A stretch of 64,000 nucleotides of DNA from Loxodes magnus. Lineage: Eukaryota; Ciliophora; Karyorelictea; Loxodida; Loxodidae. A model generated the notes under the pieces. That model was not told the DNA's origin. It ran no database searches and saw only the letters and a program-made list of their open reading frames with translations. The stretch is from the NCBI GenBank assembly GCA_946699065.1, contig CAMPDV010000275.1, positions 1-64,000 of the forward strand, in the 5' to 3' direction. Positions 36,301 through 49,837 of the stretch are shown here, piece after piece (the first letter of the stretch is position 1; each line of letters begins with the position of its first letter). The position numbers were made by a program, and so were the translations under genes.

Positions 36301-39300
36301 GGAAATAAAAGTATTTGCATTTATGAAAGTGGACTTTCTGGTGGATCTCAGACTTTTAATTAACTTAAAATAGGACATATTAAGATTAATTCAATAGCGA
36401 GTAAATAATAAGGAATTTAAGATTTCGTACTAGCAAACGATTTTGACGTTATCTCAATAAATGAAACATGAACTTAAGACTAATACGCTCCTATTATTAT
36501 AAACTAATATAAAACTTATTATTAAAATGCTAGTAAACGTGCAGGTGGCGTATGTCTATTAGTTAAAAATTAACTTGATTCTTGTTAAAATCAAATAGAT
36601 TTTTCTAAACTTCCTGGACATTTTATAAGTATTAGAATTGAGAATATAACAATTGCATCTTGCTATCTACCTACCAATGATAAATCAAATACGATTAAGG
36701 CTTATAAATATATTTCTAATATTTTAAATTTTGATTTTGAGAATCCTACTATATTATGCGGAGATTTTAATGCTCTTCTTTCTGGATATGGCAGTAATAA
36801 ATAGTAACCGATTAATGATAACAGTCGAAGATTATTAGATTTAATTGCAGCACATAAATTGGTGGTATTAAATGAATAGAAATATAATAGTTTTATTCAT
36901 AGAGCTAACAATAAAAGTTTTTGTAATGATTACTTTTTAGTAACTTAACATTTGAATAAAGATAATTTCCTTAATTTTATAGTTATTTAAGACTCAGGTT
37001 TAATAACTTATCATTTACCCTTTAGTATTACCCTAGTTTATAAATTTAGGCAGTTTGAGTAAGATTAGGAATATCGGCCGCTTTTTAAAATCTCAAAACT
37101 ATAGGATCCTTTAGCAAAAAGATATGATTAAAATTAGTTTTAAGGAAAGTATCAATAATTTTAATAAATAGACTAGAACAACACTGATTAATAATATTAA
37201 TTTATATGTTAAATTATTAATTCCAATGCAGAAGAAGCTATTGGCATTATATAAAATATAATTATTACAATAAAATGCCCACTTATTTGGCAAAATTATT
37301 TGCTTAAGCTAAAAAAGATAATATTTCTTATTAAAATAGCTTTATACTTTATGGACGACATAATGAGGAAGTAATTAAACTTTATAAAATTAAAAATAAA
37401 TCTTATAAGAAATATCTCTATTAATTTTGGAAATGGAACAAATAGAAAGCAAATAAAAAGTATTTAGATCTTAACAAAAATGCCCAAATAATGTTTAAGC
37501 AGGCTAAGAATTTTATAAATCCTAAAATACGAAATTAAATGAACTTAAGTTTCAGTTAATAATAGTAATTTGTTGATAATTGAGAAAAGAATGTTTTTAG
37601 CAAACATGCAACTCTAAGTGAAAATGATATAGAATTCTCCAATAGAAAAATAGATGCAATATATAAAAGCAAACCTTTTATAGTGAATCAGAAATTAAGT
37701 AATCTTTAAGAAATTACTCCTTTTACAGAAAAAGAAATTAAACAAATAATAATCAAACTTGCTAATAATAAGGCTTCTGGTAAAGATGGATTGAAAGCAG
37801 AACTTATTAAGTACAGAGGATAAGAATTGCATAAAATTGTAACTTGTTTTATAAATAATATGTTTAGACTACTAAATATTCCAAATGAAATGAAAAAAAT
37901 TAATATCCTACCAATATTTAAAAAATAGCAAAAGTACTTGATCTAATTGACGACCTATAGCTTTATTAAATTGTTTATTGAAAATTTAATGATAAAGCTC
38001 TCACTTTACGACTTTATGGATATATACAAGACCGTAATATTATTCACTAAGCTTAGTTTGGATTTATGTCTAAACGATCAACCACTTAGTAAATTTGAAC
38101 TATATAATAGATTATTGATTTACATCGTAAATTTTCCTGGAAAAAATAATTAATAGCTATTCTGATCGATGTTGAAAAAATGTTTGATAGTATTTGCAGA
38201 TAATTACTATTTGATCATCTTCGAAGACTTAGGCTTCCTCTTAGATCGATATAGGCTTTTGAATCCTTTTATTTAAATATAGATGCAAGATTTATTATTG
38301 ATGGATACCCTACAAAAACAATAGAACATAGCAATGGAGTCTTACAAGAAAGTAGTCACGGCCCCGTACTTGCAATTATATACTATGATAATATAGTAAG
38401 ATACCTTGAAGAGAACCAGAAGAAACTAGGATTTAAAATACTATCAAAAACATTTGTAGCTCGGGCTTTTGCTGATGACTTAATTGAATTATAAGAAAAC
38501 TAAAAAAATGCTTAAAAATTGATAAAAGCCACAATTACAATTTTTGAAGGAGTAAAATTAACAATAAATATAGCAAAATGCGAAGTAATAGAATTTATGA
38601 AAAAAAACTAATAAAATGAAAATAAAAACACTATTAATTTAAATCTCAATGGAATGCTAATTAATTAAAAAGATTAAGTAACTTATTTAGGATATTAAAT
38701 TGGAAGCAAATAAAATTACAAATTACATTGTGCAGCATCAGCCACTAAATATAGGATAACAATTTAAAGAGCTACTACTATACTTTCTAAATATGGAATA
38801 ACTTGCCCACTAAACTTTAAAACTATATGTAGAACTTTTGTCTTGCCTAAAGTTGAATACGGGTGTGATATAACTCCATGGCCTGTCATTCCAGGAATTA
38901 AAGGAATAATAAATTAAATTACTAAACCGTAAAGACTCATTGCAAGATAGGCTTTTAGATCATCGGATTCGACTTTTAATGAGTCTTGTTTTATTGAATT
39001 GAATTGACTTCCATTTAAACATATGGTAATTTAAAAGTTAATGCGTTTTTATTAAAAATTAATAATCCATAGTAAAGAAAATCCTAACTCAGATCTAGCT
39101 TTTTTGTTAGTAAAATCCATTTAGCACAATTTACCTTACTGGAAATACTTAAGAAAATGCATCAATTTATATAACTTTGATATTTAACAGTTTTGAAACA
39201 CTAAAGAATTTAACAAATATTTGGAACTAAAAATTAAATAGAAATATTTTAAAGAAAGTCTCTAAAGGAACGCGCTTATGAAAACTGCATAAAGAATTAT

Positions 39301-39826
39301 TGGCCAAATAGGCAATGAATTAAGTGTGTTTCCTGAAGTTACTTATATTAAATGCAATAAGTAGTATGTTAAAGAGACTATTTCTATTTATAAACTGAAG
39401 ACATTTTCTTACAATTTTTAATAGGAACTTAGTATGCGACATCTTAATATTGATTATAGTACAATTTGTATCTGTGGAGAAAATTATGATGAATTCGAAC
39501 ATATTTTTAATTGTAAATACTATGAAGATATTATTTAGGAATTTGGAAGTCATAAAATATTATAAGGTAAGGATTGTATGAGATTAATTTTATACGACCA
39601 AAACTATATAAACAAGAGCTTCTCAAAAAACCAAATTCCTAAAATTGACAAGTTAATCAAAATATTTCATTAAAAAATGTAAAAGAAGCGAGTTGAAATG
39701 TTTTAAGAGCAAGATGATGTACTTAAAGAAACCAACGACTTTAATCATATTTATAAAAATCAAGAAAAAGGCTGGAAAAATAGAAATTTGATAAAATTAG
39801 AGCAAGAGAAAGAGAGAGAAAATTGA
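36301..39826 (+). mobile_element. LINE ORF2: APE endonuclease, RT and finger, nearly full but frame-broken
   Basis: Endonuclease blocks are KINSIAS, INETW, SCYLPTN, LCGDFNA, CNDYFLV and TYHLP. Reverse-transcriptase blocks are NNKASGKDGLKAELIK, WSNWRPIALLN, LIDVEKMFDS, NGVLQESSHGP and AFADDLIEL. Then come LPKVEYGCD, the finger CICGENYDEFEHIFNC and LYDQNYINKSF, ending at TGA 39824-39826. The endonuclease and the first RT block share one phase, the linker around 37400-37930 lies in another, and everything after about 37985 is in the third, so at least three frame changes are needed. INETW, WSNW and other sites require TGA=Trp. No zinc-knuckle ORF1 is visible upstream. Confidence 0.8.
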
Positions 39827-40029
39827 TGGACAAATATAAAACTTTTATATTTAACATATTTGTAATATTTATAGCCTAGGTTATAAGTATTACAAGTATG
39901 TCCCAATATTTCTAAATATTGAAACTCTTTTATTTTATTTATAAAAATAAATGCTATAAATTAAAGCTATTTAGTAATAATATTTCACTTTAATAAAAGA
40001 GTTATTGTATGAAACTGTTTATTTCAATT

Positions 40030-42440
40030 TTAAATTAAAACAGTTTTTTGACATCTATAACTGCATGAATTGCTTCAATTATAGACATTAGTAAATGTTT
40101 TTAATGCTCTTTAATTATAATCTTGATCTCATCAATTTTAAATTACTCTTGTTATAGTCTCTCTTTTATATTTTCCTTTTTTACTTTTTCCATTTCTAAT
40201 CATTCTAATCTTCTTGATATAAGTTTCTTATACTTTTATTTAGAAATCTAAATATCCCAAATAAGACTTTGGAAACTATTTTATAAGTATTTAATCATAT
40301 ATTATAAAGCGTCTTAAGTCATAATTCTCAATCTTTTACGATAGTCAATCTCTTATATTAGAATAGTATATATATTTAAAAATGTGCTGTACCATACTCT
40401 CCACATATACAGTAGGGATTATCAATAGGATAATGAAGATCTTAAAAATCTTTTCGGGGATTAAAAGATTGGGTTCTAAGTTTATATATACTGATAATTT
40501 TTTGTCTAAATTCTTTGTTCAACTTAATGTAAGTGTTTATTGGAAATTTGGTTAAGATTACTGAACTTTTCAGTATATATTTTAGCTTTTTTCATTCTCC
40601 TAAACTTTTGAGTAGCTGTATTATAAAAATATTATTGTATTTTGTTCTCTTTAGTAAACATTTTTTAATTTATACTAATCTTGGAATTCTACAGGTCTAT
40701 AGAGGTCTGATAATTGCTAAACTTTATCATAGCATTGAAATCAAATAGTTGGTAATGAAAAGAGAGCCTATTGTCGATGTTGAAAAATCAATACTTTCTT
40801 ATTTAATTTTATAATAGAATTTAAAAAACTTTATTGCCATAATGTGTTTGAAAGATAACCAGTTTAAATCTATGAAACATAACTTATTAATGTTGCTGCT
40901 TAAATTGCTTGAAATCATTCTCATACTCAATTCTATTCAAAACTCAAGTTATTCCTCTCTGAATACACCATGGTACTAGTTCTCTCCATATTCTGCTTTA
41001 GGTAAAAAGTTTGCATAAAGTTTTAAAATGCCAAACATTCTTATATCTCATAAGTTAAAAAACAGCTTTTTCATTGCAACTAAATACTTGATCACGACTT
41101 CTCTACAATGAGAATTAAAATTCTTCTTCTAATGTAGCATTACATCTAAATATGTTACTAGTTCCTTTTAAATAATTGGTTAATTATCTAATCATAAATT
41201 TTATTATTTCTAATGTTTCTTTAAAATTTAGATGCATTCAGATTTGATAAATTTGATCTTTAATTGAGTTTATGTAAAAATGCTTACCTTTAGCACGTTT
41301 CCGATAGTTATCAATTATTTGTTATATTATTCAAATTTATTAAGTTGTTTATCTGATTTTTATAAATCCCATTTATGAAGGGTGAATCAAATTTCTCTAA
41401 TAAATCAGATTGTATAGTCTTTTTGTTAAAGCTTTATCATATAGTTTTATAATAATATTAATAAGAGAAACAGGTAGTCAGTTTTTCTAGTCATCTTTAT
41501 TTCCTTTTTTAAGTATTGGAATTACTGCCCATTTATTTACCTCCTAAGGAATTCTTCCAAATCTTAACAAATTATTCAGAAAAGAGTGAAGAATTATTAT
41601 CAAATATTATCCACCATATTTCAGAAATTCACCTTTTATTCTGTCTGAATCAGCTGATTTTCCATTCGTAATTTCTTTATAATTTGTTGTATGGTAGATA
41701 AAATCCTAATAAATAGTTGATAATCTTTAATTTCTTAAATACTATCTTATATTTTATCTATTTTTTAATTACTAAGATTTATTTATTATTTAGTTAGATT
41801 AGAATGCTTTTTAAAAATAAATTCTCCCATGAATCAATGGATTTATTTTTGATTTCTTAATTAAAGTTCATTTAATTTATTAGGCTTTTTAATTTTCTTA
41901 GTATGTGAAAATATTTCTTTAGAATCTCCATTTAGAAGTAAAAGTTTCTTTTTTGTTTTTTCAAAATTTCACAAATTAGAATTGAAGTCATTCAGAATGT
42001 CGTTTTTTCATGAATATTAGTTACTTATTAGTTTATTCTTCCAGATATAATGTATGCTTCTTATATACTGAGTTAGCTCTTTTAGGCCTAAATATTTCTT
42101 AGTAAGATCTCGAGATATTTGTTATAACTTGAATCTGGAATAAAGGATCCTAATGTTTAATCAGCATTGTATTAGATGTTATTTTTGATAAATTTATATT
42201 AAACTTCAAGATTATCTTAATCTATCTAAAAGAATTCTAGATAAGTTTGCAGAAAAGATTCTAAATATTTTTGACGATATATTGCATCTTATAACCTATT
42301 TATTTTATATTTCCTCAAATTCTTGCTCATCTTCAATTAATCTCACATAAAATTAAGTTTTTTTTATAAATAAATTTGCAGAAAAAATGTTATTTTTAAG
42401 CTATAATATCATCTTATCACTGTTTATCTTATAAAAGAAT
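40030..42440 (-). mobile_element. LINE ORF2 lacking the RT catalytic core
   Basis: On the minus strand, from high to low coordinate: a pre-RT linker, NGKSADSDRIKGEFLKYGG, FGRIPQEVNKWAVIPILKKG, KNWLPVSLI and KLYDKALTKRLYNLIY (RT fingers, around 41680-41380). It then passes directly to KELVTYLDVMLHQKKNFN, LPKAEYG, STIGSLF and a degenerate CICGEYG finger near 40400. The segment that should carry motifs A, B and C (D...FD, LQG, ADD) is absent, so this copy could not encode an active polymerase. It ends against the left edge of the second WD40 unit. Confidence 0.7.
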
Positions 42441-43945
42441 TGTTTTAAGAATTAAGTTTTTATCTTTAAATAATCTAGCAATTTTCAGTTGATATCATAC
42501 TTTATGAATAAATATAATTACAATCTTTAAAACATCAATCAAATAGATAAATATAAATAATGACTATTTAATTAGAAAATGAATATGAAAATATTTTAAT
42601 TTAATTTCTTGATAAGATCTTTTAAATTTAAATAAGTGCTTAATCAAATCCTATTTATTAAACCACTTTAAATGTTTTTATGTTTATGAATATTTAGCAT
42701 CTTAAATTAAAAAATACTATATTGTATATTAAACCAAACATTTATTAAAGCAATCCTTAAATTATCAATTATCATTTAGTTGTCTAATCATTTAGAATCA
42801 AACAAAAATACCTCATTTTTAAGGTCATTTATGAAATTGTGTATTATTCGCTTTATCATCTTAGAAAAAGCTTTGCTTTTTATTATGCTATATATGTTTC
42901 TTTTTATATTGTACGAAATATTTCCCATATAGATATAATTATAATAGTTATTAAATTACACTTTGTATATTATTTTAATTAATACAAAAAATTAAAGCTT
43001 TTAACCTTTTTTGATATAATGAAAACTATATTGATTTCTTAATTATTTACACTTTCATTTTGGTAATTCCTATTATTTAATATTAGAATATCATTTTATT
43101 CTTATTTTAGATGCAAATATAAGATAATTTACAAGAAACTTAAGATTTTTATCATTTTCCATATATTCAAATTATTTATATACTTTACTACCAAATCTTT
43201 CTTAATCATAAATAGTCAATCCATTTTTTAAAAAACCTTTCAACTTTAATCAAATAGCTTCATTAGAAATTACAACATTAATAAATAAAATCTATTTTCT
43301 ATATACATAGTAGATATATTCAACTTCCTAATCATCAGAAACCTAAACCTATTCCTTTTAATATTACCAAATTAGAACTAATTTTTAAGAGAAAAAATAC
43401 TTAATATAGCCATTTTTTCTTAAAAACTTATTTTTCTCTTCTAAATTAACATCTTTTCGCAAACTAAAAACAGATAGTTAACCGTAGTAAGCTCTTTTCT
43501 TTTACTCATCTTTTCGATTTTTAATGTTTTTCTAATTATTATAATAAAGCAGAATATTTTTAAACTTGATTAATAAATTTTTGTTTCTATATTTTATATA
43601 GTTAGGTTAGATATATTATTTAGATCCTTGTTTAATTACTTTTTTTAGATTCTTTGTAAATTGGCCTAAAATTTATTATTACAGATGTATTGTACCTCAT
43701 TTTTTCTATTTGATTAATCATATTTTTATAAAGAGATTTTTTAGTTCTTTTTGATTAGTTATTTTTAAAAATTCGCATTATCTATTAAAAAGTTAGTTTT
43801 AAGCCCTCTTATAGAAAAATTGTTTTTACTGATTTTGTTTCTTCCTAAAATTGTCATTTATTTTTTTATCTTTACTTCTTAAAAGTCATTTAAAAAACTT
43901 TTCAAATTTTTTAAAATTCTATCCCTTTAAGAAAAAGATTTATCT

Positions 43946-45180
43946 ATCCCGAAAATCTTTTGTAGCAAATAACTCAGAGCGAAAAAAGGATAATTTTTTC
44001 ACGATTTCATGGTTTATTTTATTATATCTCCTTTTTTCTTGAGATCCTTTTTATTTAAGTAAATTCTTATAACATTAAAAATTTTTAAAGTGAATTTTTT
44101 CATTTACTCAAAAAGAAGTTCAAAATTAAAAATTTTAATTTTTCCAAAGAATAAACAATAAATTATTTTTATAATTTCAAAAATAATTTACCTTATCAAA
44201 AATATATTTTTAAATTAAAAGCAAAACAATTTTGTTAAAAATTCTAAAATCAAAGAATTTTCCTAACAAAAAAATTTTTTTATTTTTACAAAATACCATT
44301 TCAACAAAAAAGATTTCCAAATTCTATTTCGAATATAAAGTTTTTTTATTCCTATTTTTTTCTCAAAAATCTTTTATATTTGGAATTTTTTCTTTAAAAT
44401 TTATTACAATTTTAAAATTTTTTATCCCGAAATAATTAAATTTATTCCGTGCCGAAAATCTTTGGTAGTATAAATCGCTGAGGAAAAAACAAATTTTTCA
44501 TTTTCATGAAATTTAAGCTCTAAAATTGAAAGATAATGATAAATAAAAAACTTAATATCAAAAAATTTTATTTTCCAATAGAAAACGAAACATATTAAAC
44601 ATAAAAATTAAAATTTATTATTGAACTTAAACACAAGAATAAACATAATTAAATATATTTATTAACATATAGCTTAAAAAATTAAATCAGCATCCCAAAA
44701 TTCAAAATTTTTTTAGTTTTAAGTCTATTTATAAAAATTTCCCCTTTTTTTACATATTAAAAAAATGTATCCCGTCCCAGAAATATTTATCAAAAAAATT
44801 CCTTAAAAAAATTCAAAGATTTTTAAAATTAATCTCAAAATTTTATTTCCAAAACGATTTTAGATAACTATTTTCAAAATTGTTTTAGAAACATTTTTGA
44901 AAGAAATTTAAAAACTTTTTTAAAAACTATTTTCAAAATTTTTATTCCAATTTTAAAATTTTTTATTCTGAAATAAAAAAAATTATACCTATTTAGAAAT
45001 TTTTATCCCGAAATAATTAAATTTATTCCGTCCCAGAAATCTTTGGTAGTGTAAAACTCTGAGCAAAAAAACAAATTTGAAATTTTTCGAAATTCAGGCT
45101 CTAAAATTGAAAAATAAATTAAAAATATACAATCAGAAAATTTTTCCTCAATCGGAAACGAAAAATTTTAAACATAAAAT
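43946..45180. repeat. Internal CCCGTCCCAGAAATC-type repeats, second unit
   Basis: The same array as at 5493-6745, with motif copies near 43946, 44428, 44768 (short) and 45007. Spacing is nearly the same as in the first unit. Confidence 0.6.
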
Positions 45181-45746
45181 TTTATATTTTATAATTAAAA
45201 TAAATAATTAATTAATAATAATAATAATAGTAAATAATAATTAATAATCAATATTAAATATCAATCATTAAAAATAAATCAAATACTTAATTAAATTTTT
45301 TAATTAATAATCAAAATTATAAACTAACTTTTACCTTATAAATAATAACTACTTCACAAAAAAAATGATAATTTATACTCAACTTGAAATTTCTACAAAA
45401 TCTAAAAATTAATCTATAAAATTTTATAGCATAAAATTAAACTTAAACTTATTTCATGTCTTCATTTAACAAAATTATTCATTAAATATTTTTAAATATT
45501 TTTAAATATTTTTAAATATTACCCACTTTAAATAACATACCTCACTAATTTCTATAACCTATATTACTCAACCTTTTCTTAAACCAAGAATATTTAACAA
45601 TATACAACTTTTTAATAAATAAATAAATAAATAAAAAACACTTCATATAACAAAAAACATAGTTATCATTAAATATTCATTTAAATACATTACCAATATC
45701 TTATATCTTTAATAGTAAAATTTAATTAAGTCAAATAGCAAGTTTC

Positions 45747-46833
45747 TCAACTCGAAACTCTCCACTTTCTTATCGTCCTGTCATATCCTCCCGATACCAA
45801 CCATCTATTATCAACACTCAATGCTATAGAATATATATCTAAAGTATGCCCTTATAAAGTCTAGATACACTCACCCTTATCAAAGTTCCAGATCTTGATT
45901 GTTCTGTCATAAGAACCAGAAAATATAACACTTGAATCAACACTTAACTGAATACTTGATACACCACTTTTATGACCTTGAAGAGTACGAATACACTAGC
46001 CAGAAGAGAAGTCCCATATCTTAATAGTACTGTCATAAGAGCCAGATATTATATACCTATTATCCTTAGACACTTTTACCGATAAAACTAAGTCTGAATG
46101 CCCAGTAAGAGTTCGCACAAGCTGACCAGTTTAGAAATCCCAAATCTTTATAGTTTTATCAGAAGATCCCGATATAATATATCTAGAGTCATAGGAGATT
46201 ACTACCGATCTAACTGTATAAGTATGTCCCGACAAAGTTCTTATGAGAGTTCTATTGTGGAAATTTCAGATCTTTATGGAGTAGTCAGAAGATCCTGATA
46301 CGATATAGCTAGAGTCAGGGGAGATTAATACAGAGAAAACGAAGGAAGTATGTCCCGTTATAGTTCTTATGAGAGCACCAGTCTATAAGTTTCAGATCTT
46401 TATGGTTTTATCATAAGATGCTGATACGATATAGCTAGAGTCTGGGGAGATTACTACCGATCTAACTGAGTCAGTATGCCCTGCTAAAGTTCTTATGAGA
46501 GCACCTGTCTGGAAATTCCAGATCTTTATCGAATATTCATGATATCCTGAACCTGATACAATTCAATTCAGGTCACTTGATATGGATACTGATAACACAG
46601 CTGAAGTGTGACCAGTAAGGACTTAGTCTAAAAAATATTAAAGAAATACCTTTACTTTAGTCATAACTGATCTTATTTATTAGCTTTTAGTAGCATAAGT
46701 TAGGCAGAATTTCATACTTAAAATGAAGTAGAGATATTTTCCCTAGTATGTGGCTTCTCGCTCTTAAGAGTTTTCTTAAAAAAATACTTTTAGTAAATTG
46801 CTTTTCTTTTTTCTCCGTTTCTTTTATCTCCAT
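45747..46833 (-). CDS. Seven-bladed WD40-repeat protein, copy 2
   Basis: Exons 46833-46656 and 46627-45747 sum to 1059 nt, 352 residues plus TGA. The N-terminus is MEIKETEKKEKQFTKSIF, then the same helical region as copy 1 (LRKLLRARSHILGKISLLHF) and seven WD40 blades, ending IRKWRVSS before TGA. All blades have GH and IKIW or IRKW motifs, including the first (VLTGHTS), so this copy looks the more canonical. TGA encodes Trp at 46563-46565, 46266-46268 and 46392-46394; at the last site copy 1 has TGG in the same codon. The start codon is upstream of and in a different context from that of copy 1, so the N-termini differ in length. Confidence 0.85.
46628..46655 (-). other. Predicted 28-nt intron of WD40 copy 2
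   Basis: Same length and nearly the same sequence as in copy 1. It is required to connect the only ATG-started N-terminal frame to the propeller frame. Confidence 0.75.
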
Positions 46834-49800
46834 TTTAATTTTTATAACTTACTTCAATAAATATTTAATTAAAATAACTCAATTAATTTTGCTGATTTAA
46901 TTTAAATACAATTAAACAATTTAATTATTTATTAAGCATATTTAAAAATATCTTATTTCTTAAACATTGATTTTTCTATTTTTGTCTTAAAGCAAGACAA
47001 GATATAAAACTAATAGTGTGCAAGCTTTTACATTTTTAATTATTTTATTTCTTTTTAATTTTAAATATAAGAATAAATTATTATTTCAAAAGTTTATAAC
47101 GAAGAATTATATCCTTATTATAATAACTTTAATATGCATTTATTAATTACTACTTATTTGTGCTTTAAATCAAAGACTCTTAATAAAAAAACCTTATTTC
47201 TTTATAGACCTTTTAAATGATAAATAAAATATTACAATTCTTTTAAAACTATTGTTATTAATTATTACTTTTCACTTACATTTAATCAAAAAAAAGGATT
47301 TCTTTAATCTTTTTACTAATTAAAAGAATGAAATAAAATAAGTTTTTTATTAACTAGATTGAATAGATATATAAAAAACATCAAATTATTTAAAACAAAG
47401 CATATTTAGAATTTATAAGATAAAATCTTTTAATCGTCCACTTTCTTACTACTATTTCATTAAAACTTTTTATTTATAAAGGTCTCTCTTATAATAATAA
47501 AATAATATAATTAATTTTAATGTTGATTCTAAGCAAAATATATAAATATAATAAATATAAGTAGTAGAAAGTAAATATTTAAAACTAACTAGAAATGGTG
47601 TATCACTAATTTAATCTTACAATTATTAAATAGTAATATTTAATTATATTATTAAAATAAGCTTTAATATGTTTAATTATGTCTATTAAATACTTAATAT
47701 TTTATCCTTTTAGCTTTATTAGTTATTAATTTCTCTTTAATTTAGATATTAGATTAGTTATAATAAATAGATTTAGATAAGTTTCTGTTTTTATAGCAAA
47801 GTAATATTAATTATTTGTGTTATTTTAGTAATGATAATTTGTAATTAATAATAGCTAAATGATTCTAGATAATTTAAAGATAAAAACTTAAATCTATTAT
47901 TCTATACAAATCTATATTATATAGTTAGCACTATTAATAGTCTATTTATTAGAATTAGTAGTTTGATATTTAGAAAATGATAAGCTTTTAAGTAAGCATA
48001 TTTATAATATCTTGTATTATTATTTTCTGAATGAAAGAACTTAGCATAATATGTTTGTTTGTAAGATAATATAAGTATTAGATTAGGTAATATAACTAAT
48101 CTAAGAGATTATGATTTACTGTTAATACATTTGATTAGTGTACTATTATTGTATAGGTTTGTGTTGGTAATAAAGAATTGTACATGTTTTGCTTTATACA
48201 TTTATTAATCTGATTAGAAAAGATTGAAATCTGATGATATAGATAGTTAATGATTTGAAAGTTAGGCATTAAAATAAGTTTGATTTTTAGATGATTTATA
48301 ATTTTGCTAAATTTAAATTATATTTATATATTCCTTTTTATTAACTATCTTTTGTAATTAACTTTTGTTTGGAAAGCTGATAGGTACATTTTGTAAAAAA
48401 TGTAGTCTTAATTTATCTAAGTTTATTTTAGTGAGTATAAGAATATATTTAAAGTATTAATGATACTAGTTCTATAAAACATTTAGGTAATTATATAAAA
48501 TAAATAGTAAAGAGAAAACATTATTCTTTTATATAATTAAACCAAGAAAAGCTAGCTCTTCAATAGAGTCAATTATTCATATATCTAAAGTCCTCTATTT
48601 ATCTTAAAATCAAGTGCTTAATATATTATAGCCTCCTTATTTAGTAATATTAATTCATAAAAACTTAAAAGAAAATTCCTTTTTACTTGTACTTGCAAAT
48701 ATTCTAAGTCCTTTAACTATTATAGGTTTAATTAGAGACTAATAAGAAATTTTGTTATCCTCTAGATAAAATATTTAATAAAATTGTGATTTCTTATTAA
48801 GAATAATATTTTAAATGAAAATAAGGAAAATTAATATTTTTCTATTTGTAAAAATTTAAAATAATTTATATAAAATCTCTTAATATTTTATAAAAAACAA
48901 AGTAAATGCAAAATAATTAATTAAATATAATTTAAAAAATATTAACAAAATATATAATTCTAAATGATATTATAAATTAATATTTTCAATATTCATCTTT
49001 AGATCAAACATATAATCAATTATGTAATCTAGATTTTAACCTTACAAATGTAGTAAAATATTTTTAAAAGTTAAATGAAAAATTATAAGGAAAACTTAAG
49101 AAATTAAATTTTTCTATAAAAAATGAATATAAAATTTACTAATGATTTAATTGACACTATCAGTTTTATTAAATTATTTAAAAATATTACTAAAAGAAAA
49201 AAAATAAAGTATAAATTAATTAATTTAAAAATAAAAAAATTATAATTTAAAATTTTATATTTAACAATATTTGTGATAAAGATAAATATTAAAGAACAAA
49301 AATTTTACAAATCTAGCATCGATTGGCTTTTTAAATAAAGAAATTCAACATGAAAATAATTATTCTTAGTAATTTTCAATTTCAAAATATAAAAAATTAA
49401 AAATGTTAGAAAATTCTCTAACTCTAATTTTTTTTATAATCAGCCTATTCGAAGATAGTTTATTTTTACTATTTTTCATCTTTTATGGATGTATATTATG
49501 TTAAAATTACTAATTTTTTTATTAGTTTCAAATTTTAAACTTCTGCTTAAGTGGAAACTTTTAAATATTTGAATAAATAAGTAAAAATTATTTAATTTTT
49601 TATTTTCTAACTTAATATTAATATCAGCTTCATTTTTTAAAATTATTTTATTTTATTTAAATATTAGCATTCTAACTTTAAATATTAAGTAAAGTAGCAA
49701 AATTAATTAAAATTTTGAAATAAAAGCATATTTATTTTTTTTATTTTATTGATTAAAATAAGCCTATAAAAAAATATGAAACTAGTAGTATTTTGTATTA

Positions 49801-49837
49801 AAAGGAGAGTTAAAGATTGTCTAAGAATAATAGATAT

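Larger units (their letters stand above)
42582..49837. repeat. 7.2-kb segmental duplication, copy 2 (WD40 unit)
   Basis: Same content and orientation as 4152-11325. The left junction (AATATGAAAATATTTT at 42582) follows a minus-strand LINE; the right part fades near 49837. A 13-base insertion near 43760 and other indels distinguish it from copy 1. The 47747-49041 block looks identical to 9265-10573. Confidence 0.85.
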
